Source: JAPXRI01 sp033813635
Lineage (GTDB): Bacteria > Bacillota > Clostridia > Oscillospirales > QAMX01
DNA: 64,000 bases
Assembly (NCBI GenBank): GCA_033813635.1
Contig: JAPXRI010000004.1
Location: 60,281-124,280 of the forward strand
Reading direction: 5' to 3'
The number at the start of each line of letters is the position of its first letter. The first letter of the stretch is position 1. The notes under the pieces were generated by a model, which made no database searches, had not been told where the DNA came from, and saw nothing but the letters and a program-made list of their open reading frames with translations. Positions 24,788-33,027 of the stretch are shown one piece after another. The translations under genes and the position numbers were made by a program.

Positions 24788-26128
24788 ATGGATAAAAGTG
24801 TTCCCGTCGATTACGCATCGGTGGAGCCCTGGGAACTGTATTCGGAAAATCTAAAAACTGATTATATGCAGTCGGTAGAGGAGGGGAAGGATGTCGCCGC
24901 CTATAAGTCGCTTGTGGACGACATCTGTACGCTGCCGAGGGGCGAGACCCGCGAGGCGCTGGCGGACGCCGTTTACGAGGCGATGAAAAACGCGGCCGAT
25001 ATTCCAGGTTACCCCTATGAAGAGCCCTCCGACCTTGAGGGGATCAGGCGCGCGCGCCCGTCCCGCAGGATAGCGCTTCCCAAACCTGCAAAAGCGGATC
25101 TGCGTGACAAGATCACGGGCGCGTGGCTCGGACGGATCTGCGGCTGCCTGCTCGGCAAGCCGGTTGAGGGCTGGCATTCGTCAAAAATAAAGGAACACCT
25201 TTTAAAGACGGACGCGTACCCGCTGTCCGGCTATATGAAAAAAGGCAACGCTTACGGCGGGAGCGGCTGGGTCTGTGATCTTAACGGCTGCGCGCCGGTG
25301 GACGACGACACAAACTACACGGTGATGGCGGCGCTCGAAATCGTCGGAAGACACGGGCGAAACTTCACGCCGGGCGACGTGGCGGACGTATGGCTCTCCT
25401 GCCAGCCGAAAACCGCCTACTGCACCGCCGAACGCGTCGCGTATAAAAACTTCCTGCTGGGGATACGGCCGCCGAAATCCGCCGAGTATAAAAACCCGTT
25501 TCGCGAATGGATCGGCGCCCAGATCAGGGGGGACTACTTCGGCTATATCAACCCGGGCGATACTGAGACCGCGGCCGAAATGGCCTGGCGGGACGCCTCG
25601 ATCTCCCATGTAAAAAACGGCATATACGGCGAGATGTTTGTCTCCGCGATGCTCGCTGCCGCGGCCGTCTGCGGTGATATAGCGACGGTTATCCGTGCCG
25701 GGCTCGCGGAGATTCCTGAGCGCTCGAGGCTTGCCCGCGATGTAAATGAGATTTTAGGGCTCTACGAGGGCGGAAAAACAAAGGACGAGGTCTTTTCCCA
25801 TATCCACGGAAAGTACGACGAAGCCGTTCCGCACCACTGGTGCCACACGAATTCAAACGCTATGATCGTGGCGGCGGCCCTGCTCTACGGCGGCGGGGAC
25901 TACGGCAGATCGATCTGTATGGCCGTTGAAACCGGATTCGACACCGACTGCAACGGGGCGACCGTCGGCTCGGTGCTCGGCATGATGCTCGGCGCGTCCG
26001 CCGTCGGTCCGGAGTGGACGACGCCGATTAACGGGACGCTTGATACCTCGATCCTATCTGCGGGGAGGATAAGCGTGTCGAAGCTCGTGGATATCACCCT
26101 TGGCTGTATTGCGTCGCGGGGAGAATGA
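24788..26128 (+). CDS. ADP-ribosylglycohydrolase family protein
   Basis: The 446-residue protein has a family-specific N-terminal part of about 105 residues and then the ADP-ribosylglycohydrolase core. This starts DKITGAWLGRICGCLLGKPVEG, contains the metal triad VDDDTNYT (D172-D174) and ends with GFDTDCNGATVGSVLGMMLG. Such enzymes cleave ADP-ribose from proteins or small molecules using two Mg ions; some relatives act on other N-glycosides. AAGGAGG lies nine bases before the ATG. It is four bases upstream of a sulfatase gene. Confidence 0.88.
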   Translation: MDKSVPVDYASVEPWELYSENLKTDYMQSVEEGKDVAAYKSLVDDICTLPRGETREALADAVYEAMKNAADIPGYPYEEPSDLEGIRRARPSRRIALPKPAKADLRDKITGAWLGRICGCLLGKPVEGWHSSKIKEHLLKTDAYPLSGYMKKGNAYGGSGWVCDLNGCAPVDDDTNYTVMAALEIVGRHGRNFTPGDVADVWLSCQPKTAYCTAERVAYKNFLLGIRPPKSAEYKNPFREWIGAQIRGDYFGYINPGDTETAAEMAWRDASISHVKNGIYGEMFVSAMLAAAAVCGDIATVIRAGLAEIPERSRLARDVNEILGLYEGGKTKDEVFSHIHGKYDEAVPHHWCHTNSNAMIVAAALLYGGGDYGRSICMAVETGFDTDCNGATVGSVLGMMLGASAVGPEWTTPINGTLDTSILSAGRISVSKLVDITLGCIASRGE

Positions 26129-26132
26129 TTAT

Positions 26133-27563
26133 ATGAAGAGGCCTAACGTGCTCTTTTTTCTGAGCGATCAGCACAACCCGAAAATCACCGGGTACGAGGG
26201 AGACCGAATTATCGACACGCCGGCGCTGGACCGGCTTGCGTCGGAGAGCGTGCGTTTCGACGCATGTTACTGTCAAAACCCCCTCTGCGTGCCAAGCAGG
26301 TATTCGATGCTCACCGGAAAATACAGCAAATCCATCGGGGTATACGACAACAGACACTTTTTCGAGGCCGGACAGGAGACGCTGCCGCGCATGCTGACGA
26401 GAGCGGGGTATGCTACCTGCCTGATCGGCAAGGCACACTTCAACGGCGAGCAGTTCCAGGGGTATTCCCAGCGCCCCTACGGCGACCTTTTCGGCCAGGC
26501 ACACCAGCCCAACCCGAGCCGGGAGGTGAACGGGGGCGAGTCCGGTCTGGGGGATGTGCTCGGGGCGTCCGGTCCGCTTGAGTTCCCGCTGGCGATGAGC
26601 CAGACGGAGATCTGCGTCGCGGAGGCAGCGAAATGGCTTCAGGTCCACGCCGACCTGCGCGCGGACACCCCGTTTTTCCTCAGCGTGAATTTCGACAAGC
26701 CCCACTTCCCGATGACGCCGCCGAAGGCTCTCTATGAAAAATACGAGGGGAAAATAACCCCCTACAAAATTCCCGAGGGGTTCTGGGATAACGCGGTGCC
26801 GTTTATCCGGCACTCGATCCAGGCCAACGGCGCCTACGAGCATTACGGAAAGGATCCCGAAATCCACCGCCGCGCCCTCGCGGCCTATTACGGCTGCGTC
26901 GAGTGGGTCGACGGCGCGATCGGCCGAATCCTCGACGTGCTGGATTATTTCGGGTTTGCCGAAAACACGGTGGTCGTCTACGCTTCGGACCATGGCGAAA
27001 TGATGGGCAAATTCGGAGCCTGGCAGAAGACGCTTTTCTACGACAGCTCCTGCCGCGTCCCGCTGCTTATGCGCGTTCCGGGTGCGGCTCCGGCGATTTC
27101 CGGGGCGCCGGTCGGGCTGATTGACCTTTTCCCGACGCTCTGCGACCTCTGCGGCGCAAAGACGCCGGAGGACTGCGAGGGAGAGAGCCTTCTGCCAATC
27201 ATCCGCGGGGAAGGCGGGCTTTCCCGGAATGGTATTTTCGCAGAATCGGTAGTTTACAAGCGCCCGGAATACGCCGGCTGCATGCTTCGGACGGAAAAGT
27301 ACAAATATAACTACTATCTGGACGGTACGGAGGAGCTCTACGACATGGAGAGCGACCCGGAGGAGGAGAAAAACCTCGCGCCGCTGCCGGAATACCGGCA
27401 GACCGTATCCGCGCTCAGGGAGCGGACGAAGGCGTTCTGGGAACCCGAGAAGCAGCGCGGCAGGTACGACAGGACGCCGATGGCCTCGAGGGAAAAGCAT
27501 TTTTACCGCTATTCAAACCAGTTTATGCTCGGAGACGGAACGGTGTCCGACGCAAGGCCGTAA
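26133..27563 (+). CDS. Type I sulfatase
   Basis: The 476-residue enzyme has the N-terminal metal site (FFLSDQHNPK), the sulfatase signature LCVPSR whose C52 would become formylglycine, and ASDHGEMMGKFG. It hydrolyses sulfate esters. There is no signal peptide, so it would act in the cytoplasm on imported sulfated sugars or similar. The Cys-type signature requires an anaerobic maturase (anSME), which is not in this window. It is encoded with an ADP-ribosylglycohydrolase-like protein, perhaps acting on the same compound. Confidence 0.9.
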   Translation: MKRPNVLFFLSDQHNPKITGYEGDRIIDTPALDRLASESVRFDACYCQNPLCVPSRYSMLTGKYSKSIGVYDNRHFFEAGQETLPRMLTRAGYATCLIGKAHFNGEQFQGYSQRPYGDLFGQAHQPNPSREVNGGESGLGDVLGASGPLEFPLAMSQTEICVAEAAKWLQVHADLRADTPFFLSVNFDKPHFPMTPPKALYEKYEGKITPYKIPEGFWDNAVPFIRHSIQANGAYEHYGKDPEIHRRALAAYYGCVEWVDGAIGRILDVLDYFGFAENTVVVYASDHGEMMGKFGAWQKTLFYDSSCRVPLLMRVPGAAPAISGAPVGLIDLFPTLCDLCGAKTPEDCEGESLLPIIRGEGGLSRNGIFAESVVYKRPEYAGCMLRTEKYKYNYYLDGTEELYDMESDPEEEKNLAPLPEYRQTVSALRERTKAFWEPEKQRGRYDRTPMASREKHFYRYSNQFMLGDGTVSDARP

Positions 27564-27570
27564 AGGAGAT

Positions 27571-27605
27571 GCAGCCTGACGTGAATGCGCGCAGGCTGCG
27601 TTTTT
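27571..27605 (+). terminator. Rho-independent terminator
   Basis: GCAGCCTG (27571-27578) pairs with CAGGCTGC (27592-27599), followed by G and five T. It ends the sulfatase operon. Confidence 0.85.
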
Positions 27606-27612
27606 GCACACC

Positions 27613-27641
27613 TTGAAATCCCATTAACATAATAGTATAAT
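27613..27641 (+). promoter_or_regulatory. Promoter of the first Rrf2 gene
   Basis: TTGAAA (27613-27618), 17 bases, TATAAT (27636-27641). TAGGTAT (27641-27647) overlaps the -10 box and could be one half-site of an Rrf2 operator, but the partner half at N9 is poor. Confidence 0.8.
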
Positions 27642-27667
27642 AGGTATATCGGAGGAGGCGTAAACGA

Positions 27668-28099
27668 ATGATGATATCCACGAAGGGGCGTTACGCCCTA
27701 AGGGTGATGATTGATCTGGCGGAACACGACACGGGAGAATATATCCCGCTTAAGGAGATTGCCGACAGACAGGAGATATCGGAAAAATATCTGGAGAGCA
27801 TTATATCCGTGCTGACAAAGGCCAACTATCTGACCGGGCTCCGGGGCAAGGGCGGCGGATACCGTCTGACGCGCAGGCCCGAGCAGTACACCGTCGGCAG
27901 TATTTTAAAGCTGACCGAAGGGTCGCTTGCACCAGTGGCCTGCCTCGAGTGCAGCCCGAACCGCTGCGGAAGATCTGACGACTGCAGGACGCTTCCGATG
28001 TGGGAAAAGCTCAACAAGCTGATCGACGATTTTTTCGAGGGAATAACGATTGCGGATCTCGCTAATGACTCAGAAAAACAGACTAATTACTCAATATAA
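27668..28099 (+). CDS. Rrf2 family regulator (IscR/CymR-like), copy 1
   Basis: The 143-residue winged-helix protein starts MMISTKGRYALRVMIDLAEH and has the wing GLRGKGGGYRLTR. Four cysteines (C92, C95, C100, C106) lie where IscR binds its Fe-S cluster, so redox or Fe-S sensing is plausible. It precedes metY and cysK. A second Rrf2 with the same four cysteines lies 4 kb downstream. I infer that this copy acts on the AAACCTA-type operator at 28125-28190 before the cysteine genes. Confidence 0.92.
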   Translation: MMISTKGRYALRVMIDLAEHDTGEYIPLKEIADRQEISEKYLESIISVLTKANYLTGLRGKGGGYRLTRRPEQYTVGSILKLTEGSLAPVACLECSPNRCGRSDDCRTLPMWEKLNKLIDDFFEGITIADLANDSEKQTNYSI

Positions 28100-28124
28100 A
28101 AAATAAATGGAAAATCCCGGCAAA

Positions 28125-28190
28125 AAACCTATTGACACAATGGGTTTTAGGTGCTATAATCCATATAAACCCACCATGAAAGTAGGTATT
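28125..28190 (+). promoter_or_regulatory. Promoter and double Rrf2-type operator of the metY-cysK operon
   Basis: TTGACA (28132-28137), 17 bases, TATAAT (28155-28160) with TGC in front. AAACCTA (28125-28131), N9, TGGGTTT (28141-28147) brackets the -35 box. TAAACCCAC (28166-28174), N7, GTAGGTATT (28182-28190) lies just after the -10 box. The layout is the same as at cysE (32077-32134), with different half-site bases. Confidence 0.75.
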
Positions 28191-28193
28191 AAT

Positions 28194-28259
28194 ATGGAAG
28201 GGTACTTTCAGCGCCTTATCCGGCAAAACTTTCGTTTCGGGCGAATGCGCCGATGTTGA
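28194..28259 (+). CDS. Possible Cys-terminated leader peptide upstream of metY
   Basis: An ATG seven bases after AGTAGG opens a 21-codon frame, basic and ending in RMRRC before TGA. A cysteine as the last residue, ahead of cysteine-synthesis genes, suggests a cysteine-sensing leader, like the Arg-rich, Cys-containing leader peptides annotated before sulfur genes in actinobacteria. No clear attenuator hairpin follows before 28312, so this is tentative. Confidence 0.35.
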   Translation: MEGYFQRLIRQNFRFGRMRRC

Positions 28260-28312
28260 ACTGATCCGATAATCAAATTAAAAATCAACATATAACGAAA
28301 GGAAAATTTACA

Positions 28313-29599
28313 ATGCCTGAAAAATATCAATTCGAAACCCTCCAGATCCATGCCGGGCAGGAAAAGCCGGATCCGGCGACGGACGCGCGGGCGGTCCCCA
28401 TATACGCCACCACGTCCTACGTTTTTAAGGACTCCGCGCAGGCCGCGGGACGTTTCAGCCTTTCCGAGGGCGGCAACATCTATACAAGGCTGATGAACCC
28501 CACCAGCGACGTGTTCGAAAAGCGCATTGCGGCGCTTGAGAACGGGGCGGGTGCCCTTGCGACCTCGTCCGGCGCCGCCGCGATCACATACGCGGTGCAG
28601 AATATCGCGAGGGCCGGGGATCACATAGTTTCGTCCGAGACGCTGTACGGCGGAACGTACAACTTATTCGCCCACACCCTCGCCGAGCAGGGGATAGAGA
28701 CCACCTTCGTGGACGGGAGCGACCCTTCCAACTTCGAAAAGGTGATAAGGCCGAACACTAAAGCGGTATTCCTTGAGTCTCTCGGGAACCCAAATTCGGA
28801 TATCATCGACCTTGAGGCGGTTTCCGCGATTGCGCACGATAACGGGATACCCGTTATCATAGACAACACATTCGCCACACCATATCTTTTCCGCCCGATT
28901 GAACACGGCGCGGATATAGTCGTCCACTCGGCTACGAAATTCATTGGCGGCCACGGCACCGTTATCGGCGGCGTAATCGTGGACGGCGGCAAATTCGACT
29001 GGGCCCGGAACGATAAGTTCCCCGGGCTTTCAAAGCCGAATCCCTCCTATCACGGCGCCGTTTTCACGGAAGTGGCGGGAAATCTCGCGTATATCATTAA
29101 GCTCCGCACGACGCTGATGCGGGACACCGGCGCGGCCATCAGCCCGTTCAACTCGTTCCTGCTCTTGCAGGGGCTTGAGACGCTCTCGCTCCGGGTGGAG
29201 CGCCATGTGGAGAACGCGCTAAAGGTCGTCGATTATCTGAAAAACCATCCGCAGGTCGAAAGGGTCAACCACCCATCGCTTGCCTCCGGGAAGGCTAAGG
29301 AGCTCTACGACAGGTATTACCCGAACGGCGCCGCGTCGATTTTTACGTTCGAACTAAAAGGCACAGAGGAGCAGGCTAGAAGATTCACCGAATCCCTTGA
29401 GCTCTTCTCCCTGCTCGCCAACGTCGCTGACGTGAAATCCCTGGTTATCCACCCGGCTTCGACCACCCATTCCCAGCTATCGTCCGAGGAGCTTCTGAAA
29501 GCCGGCATCAAGCCGACTACCGTCAGGCTCTCGGTCGGCACGGAACATATCGACGATATCATAGCCGACCTGAAGCGCGGCTTTGAATCGATAAAATAA
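28313..29599 (+). CDS. O-acetylhomoserine aminocarboxypropyltransferase / cysteine synthase (MetY)
   Basis: The 428-residue PLP enzyme of the Cys/Met family has the cofactor lysine in HSATKFIGGHG (K209) and the family opening FETLQIHAGQEKPDPATDARAVPIY, typical of the long MetY form. It makes homocysteine from O-acetylhomoserine and sulfide, and may accept O-acetylserine. It is the first large gene after the double Rrf2 operator and lies 25 bases before cysK. Confidence 0.93.
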   Translation: MPEKYQFETLQIHAGQEKPDPATDARAVPIYATTSYVFKDSAQAAGRFSLSEGGNIYTRLMNPTSDVFEKRIAALENGAGALATSSGAAAITYAVQNIARAGDHIVSSETLYGGTYNLFAHTLAEQGIETTFVDGSDPSNFEKVIRPNTKAVFLESLGNPNSDIIDLEAVSAIAHDNGIPVIIDNTFATPYLFRPIEHGADIVVHSATKFIGGHGTVIGGVIVDGGKFDWARNDKFPGLSKPNPSYHGAVFTEVAGNLAYIIKLRTTLMRDTGAAISPFNSFLLLQGLETLSLRVERHVENALKVVDYLKNHPQVERVNHPSLASGKAKELYDRYYPNGAASIFTFELKGTEEQARRFTESLELFSLLANVADVKSLVIHPASTTHSQLSSEELLKAGIKPTTVRLSVGTEHIDDIIADLKRGFESIK

Positions 29600-29624
29600 C
29601 GAATAATCAATAAGGAGCATTATT

Positions 29625-30557
29625 ATGTCAAGGATATATCATTCGATAGATCAGCTGATAGGCAAAACCCCGCTTCTCGAGCTGACGAATTACGAAAAGG
29701 CAAACAATCTCGGGGCGACCGTACTCGCAAAGCTTGAGTACTTCAATCCGGCCGGCAGCGTCAAGGACAGGATCGCAAAGGCGATGCTGGACGACGCAGA
29801 GAAAAAGGGTCTTTTAAATAAAGACACCGTCATTATCGAGCCAACCAGCGGCAACACCGGCATAGGGCTCGCCTCCGTGGCGGCGGCGAGGGGCTACAGG
29901 CTGATCATCACGATGCCCGAGACGATGTCAGTCGAGCGCAGGAACCTGATGAAGGCTTACGGCGCGGAAATCGTGCTCACGGAGGGCGCGAAGGGCATGA
30001 AGGGCGCGATAGAAAAAGCGGATGAGCTCGCAAGGGAGATAAAAAACAGCTTTATTCCCGGACAGTTTGTCAACCCGGCCAACCCGGCGATCCACCGCGC
30101 CACCACCGGTCCCGAGATCTGGGAGGACACCGACGGAAAGGTAGACATCTTTGTAGCGGGCGTGGGTACCGGCGGAACGATCACCGGTGTCGGCGAATAC
30201 CTTAAATCCAAAAACCCGTCCGTGAAAATCGTCGCGGTCGAGCCGGCGGCATCCCCGGTGCTTTCAAAGGGCGTCTCGGGGACCCATAAAATTCAGGGAA
30301 TCGGTGCGGGCTTTATCCCCGAGATACTCAACACAAAAATATACGACGAAATCATCGCCGTTGAAAACGAGGCGGCGCTCTCCACGGGCAGGGCCGTCGG
30401 AAAAACGGACGGAGTGCTCGTCGGGATATCCTCGGGCGCCGCGCTGTGGGCCGCGGCGGAGGTCGCGAAAAGACCGGAGAACAGAGGAAAGCTTATCGTA
30501 GTGCTGCTTGCGGACACGGGCGAGAGATATCTCTCCACAGCGCTGTTTGCAGACTGA
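29625..30557 (+). CDS. cysK: Cysteine synthase A (O-acetylserine sulfhydrylase)
   Basis: The 310-residue PLP enzyme has PAGSVKDRI (PLP lysine K47), TSGNTG (74-79) and GVGTGGTITGVG for the phosphate. It joins sulfide to O-acetylserine, the product of the serine acetyltransferase encoded at 32149. The C-terminal tail is of the CysK type, so a CysE-CysK complex is possible. Confidence 0.96.
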   Translation: MSRIYHSIDQLIGKTPLLELTNYEKANNLGATVLAKLEYFNPAGSVKDRIAKAMLDDAEKKGLLNKDTVIIEPTSGNTGIGLASVAAARGYRLIITMPETMSVERRNLMKAYGAEIVLTEGAKGMKGAIEKADELAREIKNSFIPGQFVNPANPAIHRATTGPEIWEDTDGKVDIFVAGVGTGGTITGVGEYLKSKNPSVKIVAVEPAASPVLSKGVSGTHKIQGIGAGFIPEILNTKIYDEIIAVENEAALSTGRAVGKTDGVLVGISSGAALWAAAEVAKRPENRGKLIVVLLADTGERYLSTALFAD

Positions 30558-30571
30558 GCCCGATTGTTGTA

Positions 30572-30611
30572 AAATAAGGTTATGGGAATGCTTATCCCCA
30601 TAACCTTATTT
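30572..30611 (+). terminator. Long hairpin after cysK
   Basis: AAATAAGGTTATGGG (30572-30586) pairs perfectly with CCCATAACCTTATTT (30597-30611). The T-tail is short, so it may end or attenuate transcription before the HD-domain gene. Confidence 0.7.
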
Positions 30612-30631
30612 CCAATAATACGGGAGGATTA

Positions 30632-31192
30632 ATGATGTCTTATACCAGGGAAGACGCGTGGGCGCTGCTCACGGAATATAACAAAGGGGAGTTCCACCTG
30701 CGGCACGCCCGCATTCTGGAGGACGTGATGAAATGGTACGCCGAAAAGCTGGGCTATGGCTCCGAGAAGGGCTTCTGGGGCATTGTCGGGCTTTTACACG
30801 ACCTGGATTTTGAGCAGTACCCGGAACAGCACTGCATAAAGTCGCAGCAGATCATGAGGGACCGCGGCGTTGACGAGCGCACCATCCGTGCCACCGCGAG
30901 CCACGGCTACGGTCTGACGGTGGATGTAAAGCCTGAGCATCAAATGGAAAAGGTGCTTTTCGCGGTAGACGAGCTGACCGGCCTGATCGGAGCGGTGGCC
31001 ATTATGCGCCCGTCAAAAAGCGTCAAGGACCTTGAGGTAAAGTCCGTAATCAAAAAATTCAAGGATAAAAAGTTCGCCGCGGGTTGTTCCCGCGAGGTGA
31101 TTGAAAAAGGCGCGGCTATGCTCGGCTGGCCTCTTGAGGATCTGATCGAAAAAACGATCCTGGCGATGCGGGAGAGCAGCGCCGTCGATTAA
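30632..31192 (+). CDS. HD-domain protein
   Basis: The 186-residue protein has the HD-type metal motifs LRHARILED, GLLHDLDFEQYPEQHC and ATASHGYG, then VDELTGLIGAVAIMRPSK. It belongs to a small family of uncharacterised cytoplasmic phosphohydrolase-like HD proteins in anaerobes. GGGAGG precedes two adjacent ATGs (30632 and 30635). It is followed by ridA 10 bases later. The substrate is unknown. Confidence 0.85.
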   Translation: MMSYTREDAWALLTEYNKGEFHLRHARILEDVMKWYAEKLGYGSEKGFWGIVGLLHDLDFEQYPEQHCIKSQQIMRDRGVDERTIRATASHGYGLTVDVKPEHQMEKVLFAVDELTGLIGAVAIMRPSKSVKDLEVKSVIKKFKDKKFAAGCSREVIEKGAAMLGWPLEDLIEKTILAMRESSAVD

Positions 31193-31202
31193 AGGAGGAA
31201 AA

Positions 31203-31586
31203 ATGGAAAAACCGGATAAGGAAAACGTCCCGGCCGCGGTCGGGCCATATTCGCAGGCCGTCGCCTGCGGCGATTTCGTGTTTGTATCGGGGCAGCTCGG
31301 GATTGATCCCGGGACGGGCGCTTTGGCCGAGGGGATCGAAGCCCAGAGCGAGCGCGCTATTAGAAATGTGGGCGCGATACTCGGAGGTTTCGGGCTGAAC
31401 TACGAAAACGCCGTTAAAACCACCTGCTTTCTGAAGAGTATCGACGATTTTGCCCTTTTCAACCGGGTCTACGCGAAACATTTTACCGGAAAGCCGGCGC
31501 GGTCCTGCGTCGGCGTCTCGGAGCTGCCGAAGGGTGCGCTTGTAGAAATCGAAGTTATCGCCTGTACAAAACCGAATTCCTTGTGA
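31203..31586 (+). CDS. ridA: RidA family enamine/imine deaminase
   Basis: The 127-residue protein has the RidA pattern (AVGPYSQAVACGDFVFVSGQ, then GFGLNYENAVKTTCFL and RSCVGVSELPKGALVEIEV). The arginine in RSCVGV and the closing glutamate bind the carboxylate and water. RidA removes reactive 2-aminoacrylate released by PLP enzymes that act on serine or cysteine, which fits its place between cysK and cysE. Confidence 0.93.
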   Translation: MEKPDKENVPAAVGPYSQAVACGDFVFVSGQLGIDPGTGALAEGIEAQSERAIRNVGAILGGFGLNYENAVKTTCFLKSIDDFALFNRVYAKHFTGKPARSCVGVSELPKGALVEIEVIACTKPNSL

Positions 31587-31602
31587 TATAATAGGATATA
31601 AT
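31576..31602 (+). promoter_or_regulatory. Rrf2-type operator and -10 box at the second Rrf2 gene
   Basis: ATTCCTT (31576-31582), N9, TAGGATA (31592-31598), overlapping the -10 TATAAT (31597-31602). The geometry equals the cysE and mtaB sites, so this Rrf2 gene is probably autoregulated. Confidence 0.65.
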
Positions 31603-31621
31603 CTGTAAGGGGGGGATTGTC

Positions 31622-32035
31622 GTGATTGTCTCAACCAAGGGAATATATGCGCTGCGGATCATGCTCGACCTGTGCCAGCATACCGACAAAGGGTATATCT
31701 CGTTAAAAAAGATATCCGAGCGCCAGAATATGTCGATGAAATACCTTGAGTCCATCGTCGCGATGCTGAATAAGGCCGGAATGGTCGAAAGCCTTCGGGG
31801 CAAGGAGGGCGGATACAGGCTGACCAGAGCACCTGAGCAGTATACCGTCGGCTCGATCGTCAAGCTAGCGGAGGGTTCCCTCGCCCCGGTGGCCTGCCTT
31901 GACTGCGAGACGAACAGCTGCGCGCAGGCCTACCACTGCCTTACGCTTCCGATGTGGGTTAAGCTCGATGGGATTATAACCGACTATCTGGAAAGCGTCA
32001 CGCTTAAGGATCTGCTGGACAAGAAAATCAAATAG
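31622..32035 (+). CDS. Rrf2 family regulator (IscR/CymR-like), copy 2
   Basis: The 137-residue paralogue of the regulator at 27668 keeps the same four cysteines (C92, C95, C100, C106), the wing LRGKEGGYRLTR and the block PEQYTVGSIVKL. It begins with GTG after a GGGGGG site. It is followed directly by cysE, nifS, nifU and mnmA, the usual place of an IscR or CymR. Because its own promoter and the cysE promoter share ATTCC-type half-sites, I assign those operators to this copy. Confidence 0.92.
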   Translation: MIVSTKGIYALRIMLDLCQHTDKGYISLKKISERQNMSMKYLESIVAMLNKAGMVESLRGKEGGYRLTRAPEQYTVGSIVKLAEGSLAPVACLDCETNSCAQAYHCLTLPMWVKLDGIITDYLESVTLKDLLDKKIK

Positions 32036-32076
32036 CGTTTTAAGCGCTCTAAGCTGCATACGAAAATATATTTATA

Positions 32077-32134
32077 ATTCCTATTGACAAACTAGGAATA
32101 CGGTGCTATAATTCATACAAAGAAAGTAGGAATT
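32077..32134 (+). promoter_or_regulatory. Promoter and double Rrf2-type operator of the cysE-nifSU operon
   Basis: TTGACA (32084-32089), 17 bases, TATAAT (32107-32112). ATTCCTA (32077-32083), N9, TAGGAAT (32093-32099) covers the -35 box. AATTCATAC (32110-32118), N7, GTAGGAATT (32126-32134) follows the -10 box. Binding of an Rrf2 dimer at either would block RNA polymerase. Confidence 0.85.
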
Positions 32135-32148
32135 GAGGGGAGCGCATA

Positions 32149-33027
32149 ATGAGACTATCGTTCAAGACAGAGGTGTGCATAAGAGACGAGGCTGAAAAGC
32201 TTTCAAAGACAAATACGGAAAAGCACGACTGGACATTTACCTGTCCCGGCATGAAGAAGAAAGTCGGCAAGCTGATCTCCCTGCTGCGGGGGGCGATGTA
32301 CCCCGGTATTTTCGGCGAAAAGCCCTGCGCGCCGGAGAATACGGGGCGGACCATAGTGAAGTATCTCCGCCCGGCCGCGAGGCTGCTTTTGTGCATGCTG
32401 CGAGAGGTGCTCCCGGACGCGGACGCCGATCAGGCGGAGAAAATTACGCGGGAATTTATCTCGAGCCTTGCCGATATATCAAAACGCCTGGAAACGGACA
32501 TCATAGCAGCGTACGAGGGAGATCCCGCGGCGCGTTCGAAAGAAGAGATTATGCTGGCCTATCCGGCGTTCGAGGCGATCAGCGTGTACCGGCTGGCGCA
32601 CAGGCTGTATGAGCTGTCGGTCCCGCTGATTCCGAGGATGATGACCGAATACGCCCACAGCGCGACGGGGATAGATATCCACCCGGGAGCGAAAATCGGG
32701 GATTATTTCTTCATCGACCACGGGACCGGCGTCGTAATTGGAGAGACCTGCACAATCGGCGACCGCGTCAAGCTCTATCAGGGCGTGACGCTGGGGGCGA
32801 AAAGCTTCGCGCTGGACGAAAACGGCAATCCCGTCAAAGGCATAAAGCGCCATCCGGACATTGGCAACGGCGTGGTCATCTACGCCGGAGCGACGATTCT
32901 CGGCGGAAACACCGTGATCGGAGACGGCTGTGTGATCGGCGGTAACGTGTGGCTGACGCACTCTGTCGAGGCGGGGAAAAAAGTATACTATAACGGGGAT
33001 GATAAAAATGACAGTTTACGCGGATAA
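32149..33027 (+). CDS. cysE: Serine O-acetyltransferase
   Basis: The 292-residue left-handed beta-helix acyltransferase is of the longer EpsC/SatA type. It has MTEYAHSATGIDIHPGAKIG, then FIDHGTGVVIGETCTIGD (catalytic His and Asp) and YQGVTLGAKSF. It makes O-acetylserine from acetyl-CoA and serine for CysK. The C-terminus is short and overlaps the nifS start by 20 bases. The first gene after a double Rrf2 operator, it links cysteine supply to Fe-S demand. Confidence 0.93.
   Translation: MRLSFKTEVCIRDEAEKLSKTNTEKHDWTFTCPGMKKKVGKLISLLRGAMYPGIFGEKPCAPENTGRTIVKYLRPAARLLLCMLREVLPDADADQAEKITREFISSLADISKRLETDIIAAYEGDPAARSKEEIMLAYPAFEAISVYRLAHRLYELSVPLIPRMMTEYAHSATGIDIHPGAKIGDYFFIDHGTGVVIGETCTIGDRVKLYQGVTLGAKSFALDENGNPVKGIKRHPDIGNGVVIYAGATILGGNTVIGDGCVIGGNVWLTHSVEAGKKVYYNGDDKNDSLRG

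Noticed and set aside
26094..27500. Long leftward frame opposite the sulfatase (468 codons)
   Set aside because: It is a shadow of a clear sulfatase gene with no recognisable domain.
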